A DNA stretch of 64,000 nt from Aliamphritea spongicola (lineage in GTDB: Bacteria > Pseudomonadota > Gammaproteobacteria > Pseudomonadales > Balneatricaceae). The notes under the pieces are model-generated. The model saw only the letters and a list, made by a program, of their open reading frames with translations. It had not been told where the DNA came from and did not search any database. The DNA lies in the NCBI GenBank assembly GCA_024347235.1, contig AP025283.1, positions 1,984,001 through 2,048,000 of the forward strand, given 5' to 3'. Positions 40,458-49,752 of the stretch are shown piece by piece. Within the stretch, counting starts at the first letter, position 1, and each line of letters begins with the position of its first letter. A program made the position numbers and the translations under genes.

Positions 40458-41362
40458 TTAACCGGAACGGGATTTTTCCAGCAGGAAGTCAATCAGCACC
40501 CTGACGCGCCGGGCTTTCTGACTGTTCTGAAGAAAGTACAGATACATACCCGGATAGGTGGGCCAGTAATCCTGCAGAACAGGTATCAGGCGGCCATCAT
40601 CCAGATATTCCTGTACCAGCGGTACTAACATCCGGCCAACTCCAAGGCCATTCAGTGCACCATCAATCAGGGCATTGGTGTCATTCACGATCAGTCCGCA
40701 GGGCATGTTAACGGCAATGCTCTGGCCGTTATGATTCAGTTCCAGTGGCGCCAGCTGATTAGATGCGATGAAGCGGTATTGCACCAGTTTATGTTGTTGG
40801 AGGTCTTCAGGCGTTAGTGGCTTTCCAAAACGTTGCAGATAGTCTGGTGACACAAACAGCGCCTCAAGGCCGGGAGGAATCAGTTGGTGAGCCACCATGC
40901 CCGGCTCCACAAGATTACCAAAGCGAATGCCCAGATCATGGCCACTGTTCAGAATATTGATGCTTTCATCAGACACTGATATTTCCAGCTGGATATCTGG
41001 ATAACGGCGACAGAACTCCGGGTAAATCTGACGGAAATAACTCTGATACATAAAGTGCGGCAGGGTGATGCTTACCTTGCCGGAGGGCTTCTGGCGAAGA
41101 TCCTGCACGCTTTCCAGCGCATAATCCAGCTCCTGCATGGTGCTGCAGGTTGTTTCGTAAAGTTGCTGGCCAGCTTCGGTCAGCTCTATGCGTCGGGTGG
41201 TTCTGCTGAACAGGGAAGCCCCAGATGTGCTTCAAGCTGTTTAAGTGCCAGGCTGACAGAAGGTGCGGCCATTTCCAGTTGGCGTGCTGCGCCACGGATA
41301 CTGCCGGAGCGGACAATCATCTGAAAGATATGAAGCTTGTTGTATGCCGAACCTTTATTCAT
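40458..41362 (-). CDS. LysR-family regulator
   Basis: This is about 302 residues. The N-terminus MNKGSAYNKLHIFQMIVRSGSIRGAARQLEMAAPSVSLALKQLEAHLG is the helix-turn-helix, and SGKVSITLPHFMYQSYFRQIYPEFCRRYPDI starts the effector domain. One missing base near 41218 splits it. It diverges from the flavodoxin-fold reductase gene over 119 bp, the usual arrangement for a LysR controlling a quinone or NAD(P)H oxidoreductase. Confidence 0.85.
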
Positions 41363-41481
41363 AGAAAATACTATTGTTAGCTTTTATCTAACAGTTATTG
41401 AGATATTGCTGTACTAAAACATACTTATAAGCAGGCGTAAACTTTTGCATTCCATCAACCAATCAGATTTACGGAGTGCTT

Positions 41482-42426
41482 ATGAGCCGGGTAGTAGTGA
41501 TTTCAGGTCACCCTGATTTAAAAAGTCGAATGCGAATACTGTTGTGCTGGAGGCGTTACACAGTGGGCTGGAAAGTACCGATATTCGCCGTCTGGACAGC
41601 CTGTATCCGGATTATCGTATTGATGTAGCCGCTGAACAGCAGGCTTTGTTAGAGGCTGAAGTGATTATTCTGCAGTTCCCGTTTTACTGGTATTCGGTGC
41701 CGGCTTTACTGAAGAAATGGCTGGACGATGTATTAGCCTATGATTTTGCTTACGGTGCCAACGGCGACAAACTTAAAGGTAAGGATTTAGTGTTATCTTT
41801 TACCATCGGAGGCCCGGAGGAGGCCTATGACCCTCAGGGGTATAACCATTTTCCAATCGCTGAACTGATTAAGCCTTTGCAGCAGACAGCCTATCTGGCG
41901 GGAATGAACTTTCAGCCCCGGTATACAGCCATCGCATGGTGTACATCCCGGAGTTTACAACAAACTGGAAGATGTTCAGCAACAGGCCGAAGACCACGGC
42001 AAGCGGCTTGTTGACACGGTTCAGGCCAGACTGGACTCAGGGGACAGCCAACTGAAAAACTTCGTTACCCAGTGGTTTGCCACTTTCGACCAGTTGCCGG
42101 AAGATCCGCAGTATTTCCTTAAGCACCTGGCACAGGATGTTCACTGGGTTATGCCTGAAGGTTCATACCAGGGCCATCAGGGGTTTCTTGACTGGTACAC
42201 AGAGATCCGGAAAAGCATTAAGCCCGGCTGTGTCCATCAGGTAGAGCAGGTGAGTATTCAGAAAGAAGGCGCTGATGTACAGATTGAGCTGCGGATCAGA
42301 CTGCTTGCGGAAAGATTTGAAGATGGCCAGCCAATAAATATGCTGGTTAACGAATACTGGCAGGTAAATCACACAGATGATCATTTGATTATCAATGACT
42401 ACCAGGTAGAACAAATTAACGGCTGA
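41482..42426 (+). CDS. Flavodoxin-fold NAD(P)H oxidoreductase fused to a SnoaL-like domain
   Basis: This is about 317 residues. Residues 1-190 are an NAD(P)H:quinone/FMN reductase of the KefF/MdaB type (VVVISGHPDL, VIILQFPFYWYSVPALLKKWLDDVLAYDFAYG, SFTIGGPEEAY). The rest (from FVTQWFATFDQLPEDPQYFLKHLAQDVHWVMPEGSYQGHQGF) is a SnoaL/NTF2-like domain that in other proteins stands alone. The linker QQQAEDHGKRLVDTVQARLDSGDSQLKN reads straight through once single missing bases near 41520 and 41920-41955 are restored. GGAG precedes the ATG. Confidence 0.75.
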
Positions 42427-42460
42427 TACCGGTTTTTGTAACAATATCGCCCATGCAGTA

Positions 42461-42488
42461 AAAACCGGCCCTTGGTGGCCGGTTTTTT
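42461..42488. terminator. Terminator between convergent genes
   Basis: AAAACCGGCC and GGCCGGTTTT enclose CTTGGT, with A and T runs on both sides. It serves the reductase-SnoaL gene and can serve the convergent LysR gene. Confidence 0.85.
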
Positions 42489-42503
42489 GTGTATGGGGAA
42501 TTG

Positions 42504-43371
42504 TTAATTCTGTTTTCGTGGCTGGTAGTTTTTATACTGATTCAGCAGGGTCTGATAAAGGTTGCCACATGGTCGGACGGCGCTGTGTCGGTGATAGCGA
42601 CGCCAATACTGCGGTGAATCCCGATTTCTTTTAGCGGGATAAATGCGACCGGGTAGGGAGTGCGGCGGTTTGTAATGACAGACACGCCAAGATTGGCAGC
42701 AACCAGTGACAGTACAAATTCGTCACTGTCGGACTGCATAACCGTATGTGGGCTGATCTGCTGTTCGGTGAAAACCCTGTTTACATCCTGCCAGAAACTG
42801 CAGTTAACCCGTTCGATAAACAACTCGTCACTGAGCACATTCAAATCGACAGACTTTTCCTGTGCCAGCCGGTGATCCCGGGGACTACCAGACAGAGTTC
42901 TTCTGCAAACAGCGGTGTAAAGTTGCTGACACCCGTGCTGCTGTTGGCGATGATCAGGTCTACCGTTTGCTGTTGCAGCATATCTTTCAGTGCCTGACTG
43001 TCCGCCACGACCAGCTCAATCAGAACGTGAGGATGGCTGGCACGGTGAGCGCGGATAATGCTCGCTACGTGATCCATATGGATGTTGGTCAGCACGCCGA
43101 TGACTATTTTGTGTGGATCTTCCCTGAGCCGGGATTTAATACTGTGTAACTGATTAAACGCCTGGCGGGCCGGTTCCAGAAACTGTTTTCCGGCGGTTGT
43201 GAGTGTGGCCGCGCGGCTGCCGCGGTTGAACAGCGTGACATCCAGAGATTCTTCCAGTTTACGGATACCTGCTGAAAGTGTCGGTTGGCTGACATGCACA
43301 TTGTGGGCCGCCGCAAGGAAGGTACCGCTGTCGACGACTGCCAGAAAGTACTTGATCTGTTGTAAATCCAT
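42504..43371 (-). CDS. LysR-family regulator
   Basis: This is about 289 residues. The N-terminus MDLQQIKYFLAVVDSGTFLAAAHNVHVSQPTLSAGIRKLEESL is the helix-turn-helix; HKIVIGVLTNIHMDHVASIIRAHRASHPHVLIELV begins the effector domain. Missing bases near 42550 and 42870 split it; the corrected end is YQTLLNQYKNYQPRKQN. A dyad overlaps its start codon. It diverges from the SDR-RidA-LLM-nitronate monooxygenase genes and probably regulates them. Confidence 0.85.
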
Positions 43372-43388
43372 ATAGATATCTTCTATAT
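43370..43388. promoter_or_regulatory. Probable LysR operator
   Basis: ATATAGA and TCTATAT form a perfect dyad with a 5-base centre, overlapping the start codon of the LysR gene. A further TCTATAT lies at 43411. The arrangement suits autorepression and control of the divergent operon. Confidence 0.45.
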
Positions 43389-43463
43389 AATTTAAAGAAA
43401 AACAGTTATTTCTATATTTTAAATCTTATTAATATGATTTCTCAACTTAATGAGGAATTTCAT

Positions 43464-44221
43464 ATGCACATCAATAAGACGGTTATCATCACCGGAGCAT
43501 CTTCCGGTATGGGCAAAGCAATCGCGCAGGCATTAGTGGAGGCCGGCGCCAATGTGGTGATCAATGCCCGTAGTAAAGAAAAGCTGGAAGCCTTCATAGC
43601 CGCTAATCAGGCCTATGCAGATCAGATCAGAACAGTGGTCGGGGATATCTCGCAGCCCTCAACAGGTAAGGCTTTGCAGCAGACTGCGCTGGAAGCATTC
43701 GGTGCTATCGATGTACTGATTAATAATGCCGGTACCTTTGTACCCAAGCCATTCCTGGAAGTAACGGAAGATGAGTTGGACGGGTATTACGGTACAACTG
43801 TGAAGGGCAGCTTTATGACCGCACAGGCGGTGATTCCGGCGATGCAAAATCAGGAGGCGGCAGCATTATCAATATCGGTTCCATGTGGGTTGAGAATCCT
43901 ATCGAAGTAACGCCGGCTGCAGCCTCACAGGTTGCTAAAGGTGCGATGCATACCCTGACGCGCCATTTGGCTATCGAGTTTGCCAAAGACAACATCCGGG
44001 TGAATACCATTGCGCCGGCGGTGATTGATACCCCTCTGTACGATCAACTGATGGATAAGGAAAAGCTTCAGCAACTGGCCGGATTACACCCGCTGCGCAA
44101 GCTTGGTCAGTTGGAAGATATTATCGCCTGGGTACTGCATCTGATCGGGACCGGCGGTAATTTTGTGACCGGCCAGACGCTGTTTGTGGACGGTGGTATT
44201 ACAGCAGGTTCCCACGCATGA
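43464..44221 (+). CDS. Short-chain dehydrogenase-like protein lacking the catalytic Tyr
   Basis: This is about 252 residues with a clear SDR fold: TGASSGMGKAIAQALVEAGANVVINARS for the NAD(P)-binding site, DVLINNAGT, and DNIRVNTIAPAVIDTPLYD. The position four before the active-site Lys is normally Tyr. Here the text is PAAASQVAKGAM, so Ser takes its place. The Ser of the IGSMW segment is kept. One missing base near 43855 splits the gene. GAGGAA precedes the ATG. It overlaps the RidA gene by 4 bp. Confidence 0.83.
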
Positions 44222-44672
44222 ATATCCGGCAGTTGACTGAACAGGCAGGCTACCGGTTACCTGCTGCGCCGCAGCCAGTGGGTAACTACCGGGCTGTTAT
44301 CGAGGTTGGCAAATTGGTTTATGTTTCCGGACAGATGCCGCTGCTGGACGGCGAGCTGATGTTTCGGGAGCTCTGGGAACAGATCTGAGTGTTCAGCAGG
44401 GGCAGCAGGCGGCTCAGTTGTCAGCACTCAACCTGCTCAGCCAGCTGGATCAGGCACTTAACGGACGCCGCATCCGTTCTCTGGTTAAGGTTGAAGGTTA
44501 CATCTGTGCCAGTGACACCTTTACGGAACATGCGGCGGTACTCAATGGTGCATCGGATCTGCTTTTTCAGGTGTTGGGTGAACATGCCGGGCATATCCGT
44601 ACAGTGATTGGCTGCAGCAGTTTGCCGCTGGGTGCTGCGACCAAAGTATCGTTAATTGCTGAATTGGATTAA
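44218..44672 (+). CDS. RidA/YjgF-family protein
   Basis: This is about 152 residues. It contains GNYRAVIEVGKLVYVSGQMPLLDG and HIRTVIGCSSLPLGAATKVSLIAEL. The Arg needed for imine hydrolysis in RidA appears conserved (IRTVIG), while the usual C-terminal Glu of the active site is not evident. It overlaps the SDR gene by ATGA. A missing base near 44370 splits it. In this operon it may remove a reactive imine or enamine made by the flavin enzymes. Confidence 0.82.
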
Positions 44673-44729
44673 CGGGTATTTTAGGGGCTTTACTGCCGGT
44701 TTGGCCCCTCTGTCTGAAGGGTGAATCCT

Positions 44730-45683
44730 ATGACTGATTTTAACGCCGGATATCAGGCTATGTTTAAGCAGGGCCACCTGACACTGGGCCTTTTCATGCC
44801 ACTGGAATCGTATGCCGGGGATGTGCCAGTGATGGCAGATCAGGAACAGCTCGCTGCGCTGGCAGAAGAATATAAGTTCGCTGCCCTCTGGTTCCGCGAT
44901 GTGCCGCTGCGTGATCCGACTTTCGGAGATGTGGGACAGATTTTTGATGTCTGGGTGTATTTGGCATGGATCGCCGCTCACACACGGAAAATAGCACTGG
45001 CAACGGGTTCCGTTGTTTTACCGTTGCGCCATCCGCTGCATGTGGCAAAGGCTGCGGCATCCGTCGACAGATTGTCCGGCAGCCGTCTGGTGCTGGGGTT
45101 AGCATCCGGAGACCGTCCGGTCGAGTTTCCGGCCTTTGGTATTGAGCGAGACCACCGGGGTGAACTGTTCCGGGAATATTTCTTGGGGCTGCGGCAGGCC
45201 TTAACTGAGGACTTTCCTCATTTTTACGCCAGCTACGGTCGTCTTAACGGCTCGGCTGATACATTGCCGAAACCGGAAGCTTGTGTGCCGATGCTGGTGA
45301 CAGGGAATAGTCAGCAAAGCCCTGACTGGATAGCTGAACATGCGGATGGCTGGATTACTTACCCCCGATCACCTGCTCATCAGGAACAGTTGCTCAGAGG
45401 ATGGAATACTGCCGTTGCAGAACAGGGGCAGGGGCCGTTCAAACCGTTTGCCCAGTCACTCTATATTGATCTGAGTGAAAACCCGGAAGAACCATCCCGG
45501 CCAATCCACCTTGGTTTCAGAAGCGGTCGCAATGAGTTGCTGCGTTTTCTGCTTAAGCTGGAGCAGATTGGTGTGAATCATGTTGTTCTCAATCTGAAGT
45601 ATGGCCGCCGGCCGGCTAAGGACGTTATTCAGGAACTGGGTGAAGAGGTGCTGCCCCTGTTATCAGGAACGTGTAATGACTGA
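44730..45683 (+). CDS. LLM-class (luciferase-like) flavin oxidoreductase
   Basis: This is 317 residues, intact. It is a bacterial-luciferase-like TIM barrel: LTLGLFMPLESYAGDVPVMADQ, LALATGSVVLPLRHPLHVAKAAASVDRLSGSRLVLGLASGD. LLM enzymes use reduced FMN (F420 in other groups) to oxygenate or reduce diverse substrates. The ATG at 44730 has GAAGG upstream; a GTG three codons earlier overlaps it. It overlaps the nitronate monooxygenase gene by 8 bp. Confidence 0.87.
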   Translation: MTDFNAGYQAMFKQGHLTLGLFMPLESYAGDVPVMADQEQLAALAEEYKFAALWFRDVPLRDPTFGDVGQIFDVWVYLAWIAAHTRKIALATGSVVLPLRHPLHVAKAAASVDRLSGSRLVLGLASGDRPVEFPAFGIERDHRGELFREYFLGLRQALTEDFPHFYASYGRLNGSADTLPKPEACVPMLVTGNSQQSPDWIAEHADGWITYPRSPAHQEQLLRGWNTAVAEQGQGPFKPFAQSLYIDLSENPEEPSRPIHLGFRSGRNELLRFLLKLEQIGVNHVVLNLKYGRRPAKDVIQELGEEVLPLLSGTCND

Positions 45684-46591
45684 ACAGATTCCTTACATGC
45701 TGGGCTGCAGAATATCGGAGTTAAGCGGTACCCGGGTGCCCGTCTTTCAGGAGCATTGCCAGGGTTTTCCGGCCCTGAGCTGGCCGCCGCGGTATCAGAT
45801 GCCGGCGGTTTGGGCCACATCGGCGGCTGTTTCTCACAAGCTGAAGATGTTCGCTTGGCAATAGAACAAGTCCGCCGGTTAACTGCAAAGCCGTTCGGTG
45901 TCTATCTGATTCCGCAACACAGCGACCATACAACGTTCAGGACCTGTCTGAAGGAGGTAATTAAGGAGCGTCCTCAAATACTGACCCTGTGTTACGGTTA
46001 TTATGGTGACGCCATTCGTAAGGCCCGGGCTGCCGGGATCTGTGTCGCGGTTCAGGTGCGATCTCAGGCAGAAGCCCGTATGGCGCTGCGTGACGGAGCA
46101 CAGATTTTGATTGCACAGGGAGAGGAAGCGGCCGGCTACATTCCGGGGCAGATCGGGCTGATGGCATTACTGCCGGAGCTGATTGCGCTGGCCGGCGATG
46201 TGCCGGTGATGGCTGCGGGATCGGTTCATGACTGCCACAGTGTTCGTGGGCTGATGGCAATGGGGGCTGCAGGGGTATGGTGTACTGCGGGATTTGCTGT
46301 TTGCCATGAGAGCAGTGCTGGCAAGAAAGTAAAGCAGAGGCTGCTGTCTGCTGAAACTGGCTCAGAGCGTTTATGCTGCGAACCGGTGCCTGATGTTGAG
46401 CAGCAAGCCCCATCGCCGCATAAAACTCTGCGCCAGAATAGTCTTCTGCGCCGGTTCTTATCCTCGTCAGCGGAAAAAATCATACGGATCAGCATCCCTT
46501 ACGCTTTTACTGGGGGCAGGGGCTTGGACAGATAAGCAAAGCGCAGCCCGCAGCTCAACTGGTCGCTGAGCTGGCGAAAGGTTTCCGTTAA
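45676..46591 (+). CDS. Nitronate monooxygenase-like FMN protein
   Basis: This is about 306 residues of the 2-nitropropane dioxygenase family. It has the N-terminal ELAAAVSDAGGLGHIGG, central LIAQGEEAAGYIPGQIGLMALLPEL and GDVPVMAAGSVHDCHSVRGLMAMGAAGVWCTAGF, all FMN-site segments. The C-terminal third is damaged by several missing bases. The corrected end reads WGQGLGQISKAQPAAQLVAELAKGFR, with TAA at 46589. It is the last gene of the SDR-RidA-LLM set. The true substrate is unknown. Confidence 0.8.
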
Positions 46592-46659
46592 GGCGTGTGA
46601 GCCTGGTTAAGATGAACCCTGAATGATGCTGTTCTATTCATTTGACTGATTTGCGGTGC

Positions 46660-47330
46660 TTATCCGGGTGGCCTGTTACCGGAAAAGAGGTGGATACCGG
46701 TGGCCTCCGCCATTTTGTGAAGATAGGCTGATATCAATTCCGGGAAGCAGAGCGTCTCTACCATCGTCAGGTTGCGCAGTTCTGCAAAGGCACACAGATC
46801 ATCAATGCTGACTGGTCGGCGGTTTTGCAGATACGCCGGAACATCAATGATGGCTAAGAGTTCCTGAAGCTGTTGGTTGACGTGTGGCAGAATATCTCCG
46901 GTCAGCGCCAGTGCCTGTGGCAGGGGCATGCCGAGCCGGTCGCTGATCATGTTGTTAAAATGTACTCTTGCCTGCGTCGTTGCCAGTTCCGGCAGATTCA
47001 TCTCCTGCATGCGTGGATAGCACAGCAGGGCTGTATTCGGCTTCATGTTGCTCAGCCAGCAGGTGATCACTTCACCTGGGTTATGATCCTGTAGCAGGGG
47101 TGTCCGTTCAGGCTATCCAGATAACGGATGATGTCGGCGCTGTCCTGCAGCAATATACCGTTGGCCGGATCTTCCAGTACCGGCACAGTTGTGCCGGTGA
47201 GTTGCTGTTGCAGGTGCTTCGGAAAATCGCCTACGGTGATATAGGTAATTTCACAGGGAATATTTTTAAGACCGAGCAGAGCAATGACCCGGACAGAAAA
47301 GGGACAGCTGTTGAATGCATACAGTTTCAT
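46660..47330 (-). CDS. GrxB-like glutaredoxin, monothiol motif
   Basis: This is about 224 residues with a thioredoxin-fold N-terminus (MKLYAFNSCPFSVRVIALLGLKNIPCEITYI) and an all-helical GST-like C-terminal domain (LCAFAELRNLTMVETLCFPELISAYLHKMAEATGIHLF), like E. coli glutaredoxin 2. The active site is CPFS, not CPYC, so only monothiol chemistry is possible. One missing base near 47095 splits it. It starts 8 bp after the metallo-hydrolase gene stop on the same strand. Confidence 0.8.
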
Positions 47331-47338
47331 GTGAGCCC

Positions 47339-48212
47339 CTAATTACCATGCCAGATGGAATAGGCCATGCGCTCAATGTGACCCGGCAGATTTTCCTTAT
47401 AGCCACGCCAGTGTGAGAATTCTGGCAACCGGATGCTCTGTTTAAGTTCTTCGGTGGTTTTGCCAGCCTGCATACCTGCCCAAACCGCATCGAACAGGGC
47501 CTGGACAAAGCGGTAATCTTCTTCGAACTGTTCCGGTGAGGATGTTGGCGTATGGCCGCTGATGACGGTGTCGTATTCCAGTTCTGCCCGTACCTTTTGA
47601 AGGTGTTGAGAATGCCCACGTAGTTGTGTGCCGGCAGGCGGTGGGTCTCGTTAACATAGCCGGGCAGATGCCAGTCGATGCCCACTAAGACTTTTTCTTC
47701 CGGCAGATGGATAACGCTCATGCAGCTGCCGTCATTAGGCCCGTAGTAGTGCAGGTCGATGGTTTTGCTGCCAGACCTGATACGCATCTGATCCTTATAG
47801 GTAAGATCCGGCTGGATGACCTTGTTTTCTAAATCCCGGCCTAACAATTCCTGACAGCCTTCTTGCGTAATGAATTGTGCGCCTTCATCCTTAAAAATCC
47901 GGCCGCCGCGACTGTGATCGAAATGGTCATGGGAGTAGATAACCTTCGTGACCGGCAGCTCGGTCAGCTTGCTGATTTCAGCGCGCATATCGGCGGCCCG
48001 TTTAGCCCCGGAAGGGTCGGTGATTACAACCCCTTCTTCGGAGATGACAATAAGGCTGTTGTAGAAAAACTGGCTGTACTGATAAACACCCTCTTTCAGT
48101 TTGGTCATGACGGGCTTAGCCGGGTTGAATCCGGTTTCGGCAGCGTGTATCTGGCTGGTTACCAGCCCCATACTGAGGCTCAGCGCAGCAACGGTGGTGA
48201 TCAGTTTTTCAT
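47339..48212 (-). CDS. Exported metallo-beta-lactamase-fold hydrolase
   Basis: This is about 291 residues. A signal peptide MKKLITTVAALSLSMGLVTSQIHA is restored by adding one A near 48205. The metal site SHDHFDHSRGG is the MBL HxHxDH motif, and VISGHTPT holds a later His. Missing bases near 47600 and at the start split it. The C-terminus ends RMAYSIWHGN. The enzyme should act in the periplasm; the substrate is unknown. It lies between a GrxB-like and a cupin gene on one strand. Confidence 0.82.
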
Positions 48213-48242
48213 GGGAATTGCCCTGTAAAGTTGTGTGAGTTT

Positions 48243-48692
48243 TCAGTCCTGTGGTGACAGTTTCGGGCCAATAATTTTGACGCCAAACTGCTCAGCTATT
48301 TCTGTGAGCTCAGCCATTGGCATACCGGCCTGTTCTGCCTGAGGCACATTACGGATAAAGCCGTCATGGATGCCCGGGGTAAGTACGCTGATTAACTGGC
48401 CGTTGCTTTCTTTCCCTTCGTAGAGAAAACAATGGGGCGTGTTTTTCGGGATATGAACCGTGAAGCCCGGGCCACCGGTGAGCTCGTCATCACCGGCACG
48501 GAAACGGAAAGCACCGCTGATAACATGGAAGGTTTCAGCCTGTTCCGTATGTATGTGCAGGGGTGTTCCTTCGCCGGGTTTTACTTCTTGCACTCTCAGG
48601 GATAACTGGCCGGAGGTTTCTTCTCCGAGCAGGGCAACGTTGTAGCGTGCCCGGGTCTCTTCAGCCTGGGTGACGATAATCTGGTTACTCAT
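48243..48692 (-). CDS. Cupin-domain protein
   Basis: This is 149 residues, intact. The cupin motif 1 is GTPLHIHTEQAETFHVISGAFRF and motif 2 PGFTVHIPKNTPHCFLYEG, with His and Glu metal ligands. It belongs to the small single-domain cupins often annotated as quercetin 2,3-dioxygenase-like. The ATG at 48692 has GGAG upstream. It diverges from an intact LysR gene and is followed on the same strand by the MBL-fold and GrxB-like genes. Confidence 0.83.
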   Translation of the reverse strand: MSNQIIVTQAEETRARYNVALLGEETSGQLSLRVQEVKPGEGTPLHIHTEQAETFHVISGAFRFRAGDDELTGGPGFTVHIPKNTPHCFLYEGKESNGQLISVLTPGIHDGFIRNVPQAEQAGMPMAELTEIAEQFGVKIIGPKLSPQD

Positions 48693-48798
48693 GATGGGCT
48701 CCGTGTGTGCTTGTAAGATCAATGGATTTATCTTAATTTTGATATTTATGATTAACAATTGGTCTGAATGTATGCTCAGAATATATTTGGAGTATTGA

Positions 48799-49701
48799 AT
48801 GGATAGGCTCAGAGACATGCAGTTGTTTGTGAAGGCTGTTGAGAAGGGCAGTTTTTCTCAGGCAGCTAAAGTGGTTGGTTTAACACCGGCGATGGTCGGA
48901 CGGCGGATTGCTGCACTAGAAACCGAGCTGGGATTTATGCTGTTTAACCGGACAACCCGGCGGATGGAGCTGACGCCCGGCGGCCGGAATTACTATGAAG
49001 GCTGCACTGCCATTCTCAGGGATGTTTCTGAGCTGGAGGCATCGGTTACTAGTGCGCATCAGAGCAATCCGCAGGGCCAGATTCGCTTATCAGCCCCTGA
49101 CGGGCTGGGCAGCCCGTTTCTGATTGAAGCCATGAAGCTGTTCCGTCACCGGTATCCGCAGGTCAGTTTTGACCTTGATCTTAGCAGTGAACCGCTGGAT
49201 CTGATTAAGGAGCAGATTGATCTGTCGGTCCGGCTGGCATTTGAACTGAACGATTCTTCAATGGTTGCCAGTCGGCTGGGGCGCACCTCCTTTGGTTTAT
49301 ATGCATCACCGGACTATATCCGCGAGCGGGGAAGGCCCGTCACTCTGGAAGACCTGAAGCAGCATGATTGCCTGCATATGGGCCGCAGCAAATACGGTGA
49401 TTACTGGAATATTCTCAATGATGGGAAAGTGGTAAGTTTTCGTCTGCAGTGGGCTCTGACCGTGCCAAATACCGAATGCCTGATTCAGGCGGCAGCTGAA
49501 GGGATGGGAGTCGCTATGATTCCAAAACTGTTTGCTCATGAGGCCGTTAACGCCGGAAAAATAGTGCTGCTTGAAGGGATTGCAGAGTTTCCCGCGCTCA
49601 GCATTTATGCCATGTATCCAACCCGAAAACACCTGCCGTACCGGGTGAATCTGTTCCTGGATTTTCTTAAAGAGTGGGCGCCGGATAAGTTAATGGGGTG
49701 A
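48799..49701 (+). CDS. LysR-family regulator
   Basis: This is 300 residues, intact, one of the few unbroken long genes here. The start MDRLRDMQLFVKAVEKGSFSQAAKVVGLTPAMVGRRIAALETELGFMLFNRTTRRMELTPGG is typical of the DmlR/PA-type LysR group. The effector domain is normal. It diverges from the cupin gene over 106 bp and probably controls the cupin, MBL and GrxB-like set. Confidence 0.88.
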   Translation: MDRLRDMQLFVKAVEKGSFSQAAKVVGLTPAMVGRRIAALETELGFMLFNRTTRRMELTPGGRNYYEGCTAILRDVSELEASVTSAHQSNPQGQIRLSAPDGLGSPFLIEAMKLFRHRYPQVSFDLDLSSEPLDLIKEQIDLSVRLAFELNDSSMVASRLGRTSFGLYASPDYIRERGRPVTLEDLKQHDCLHMGRSKYGDYWNILNDGKVVSFRLQWALTVPNTECLIQAAAEGMGVAMIPKLFAHEAVNAGKIVLLEGIAEFPALSIYAMYPTRKHLPYRVNLFLDFLKEWAPDKLMG

Positions 49702-49721
49702 AGTCGGTTGTCGAAAAATTG

Positions 49722-49752
49722 CTGATGCCTGAATCACCGTTCAGGCATTCAG
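49722..49752 (-). terminator. Terminator of the MocR-type gene
   Basis: TGCCTGAA and TTCAGGCA pair around TCACCG, extended by GCTGA/TCAGC. Read on the minus strand it is followed by AATTTTT. The stem overlaps the stop codon at 49741. Confidence 0.65.
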
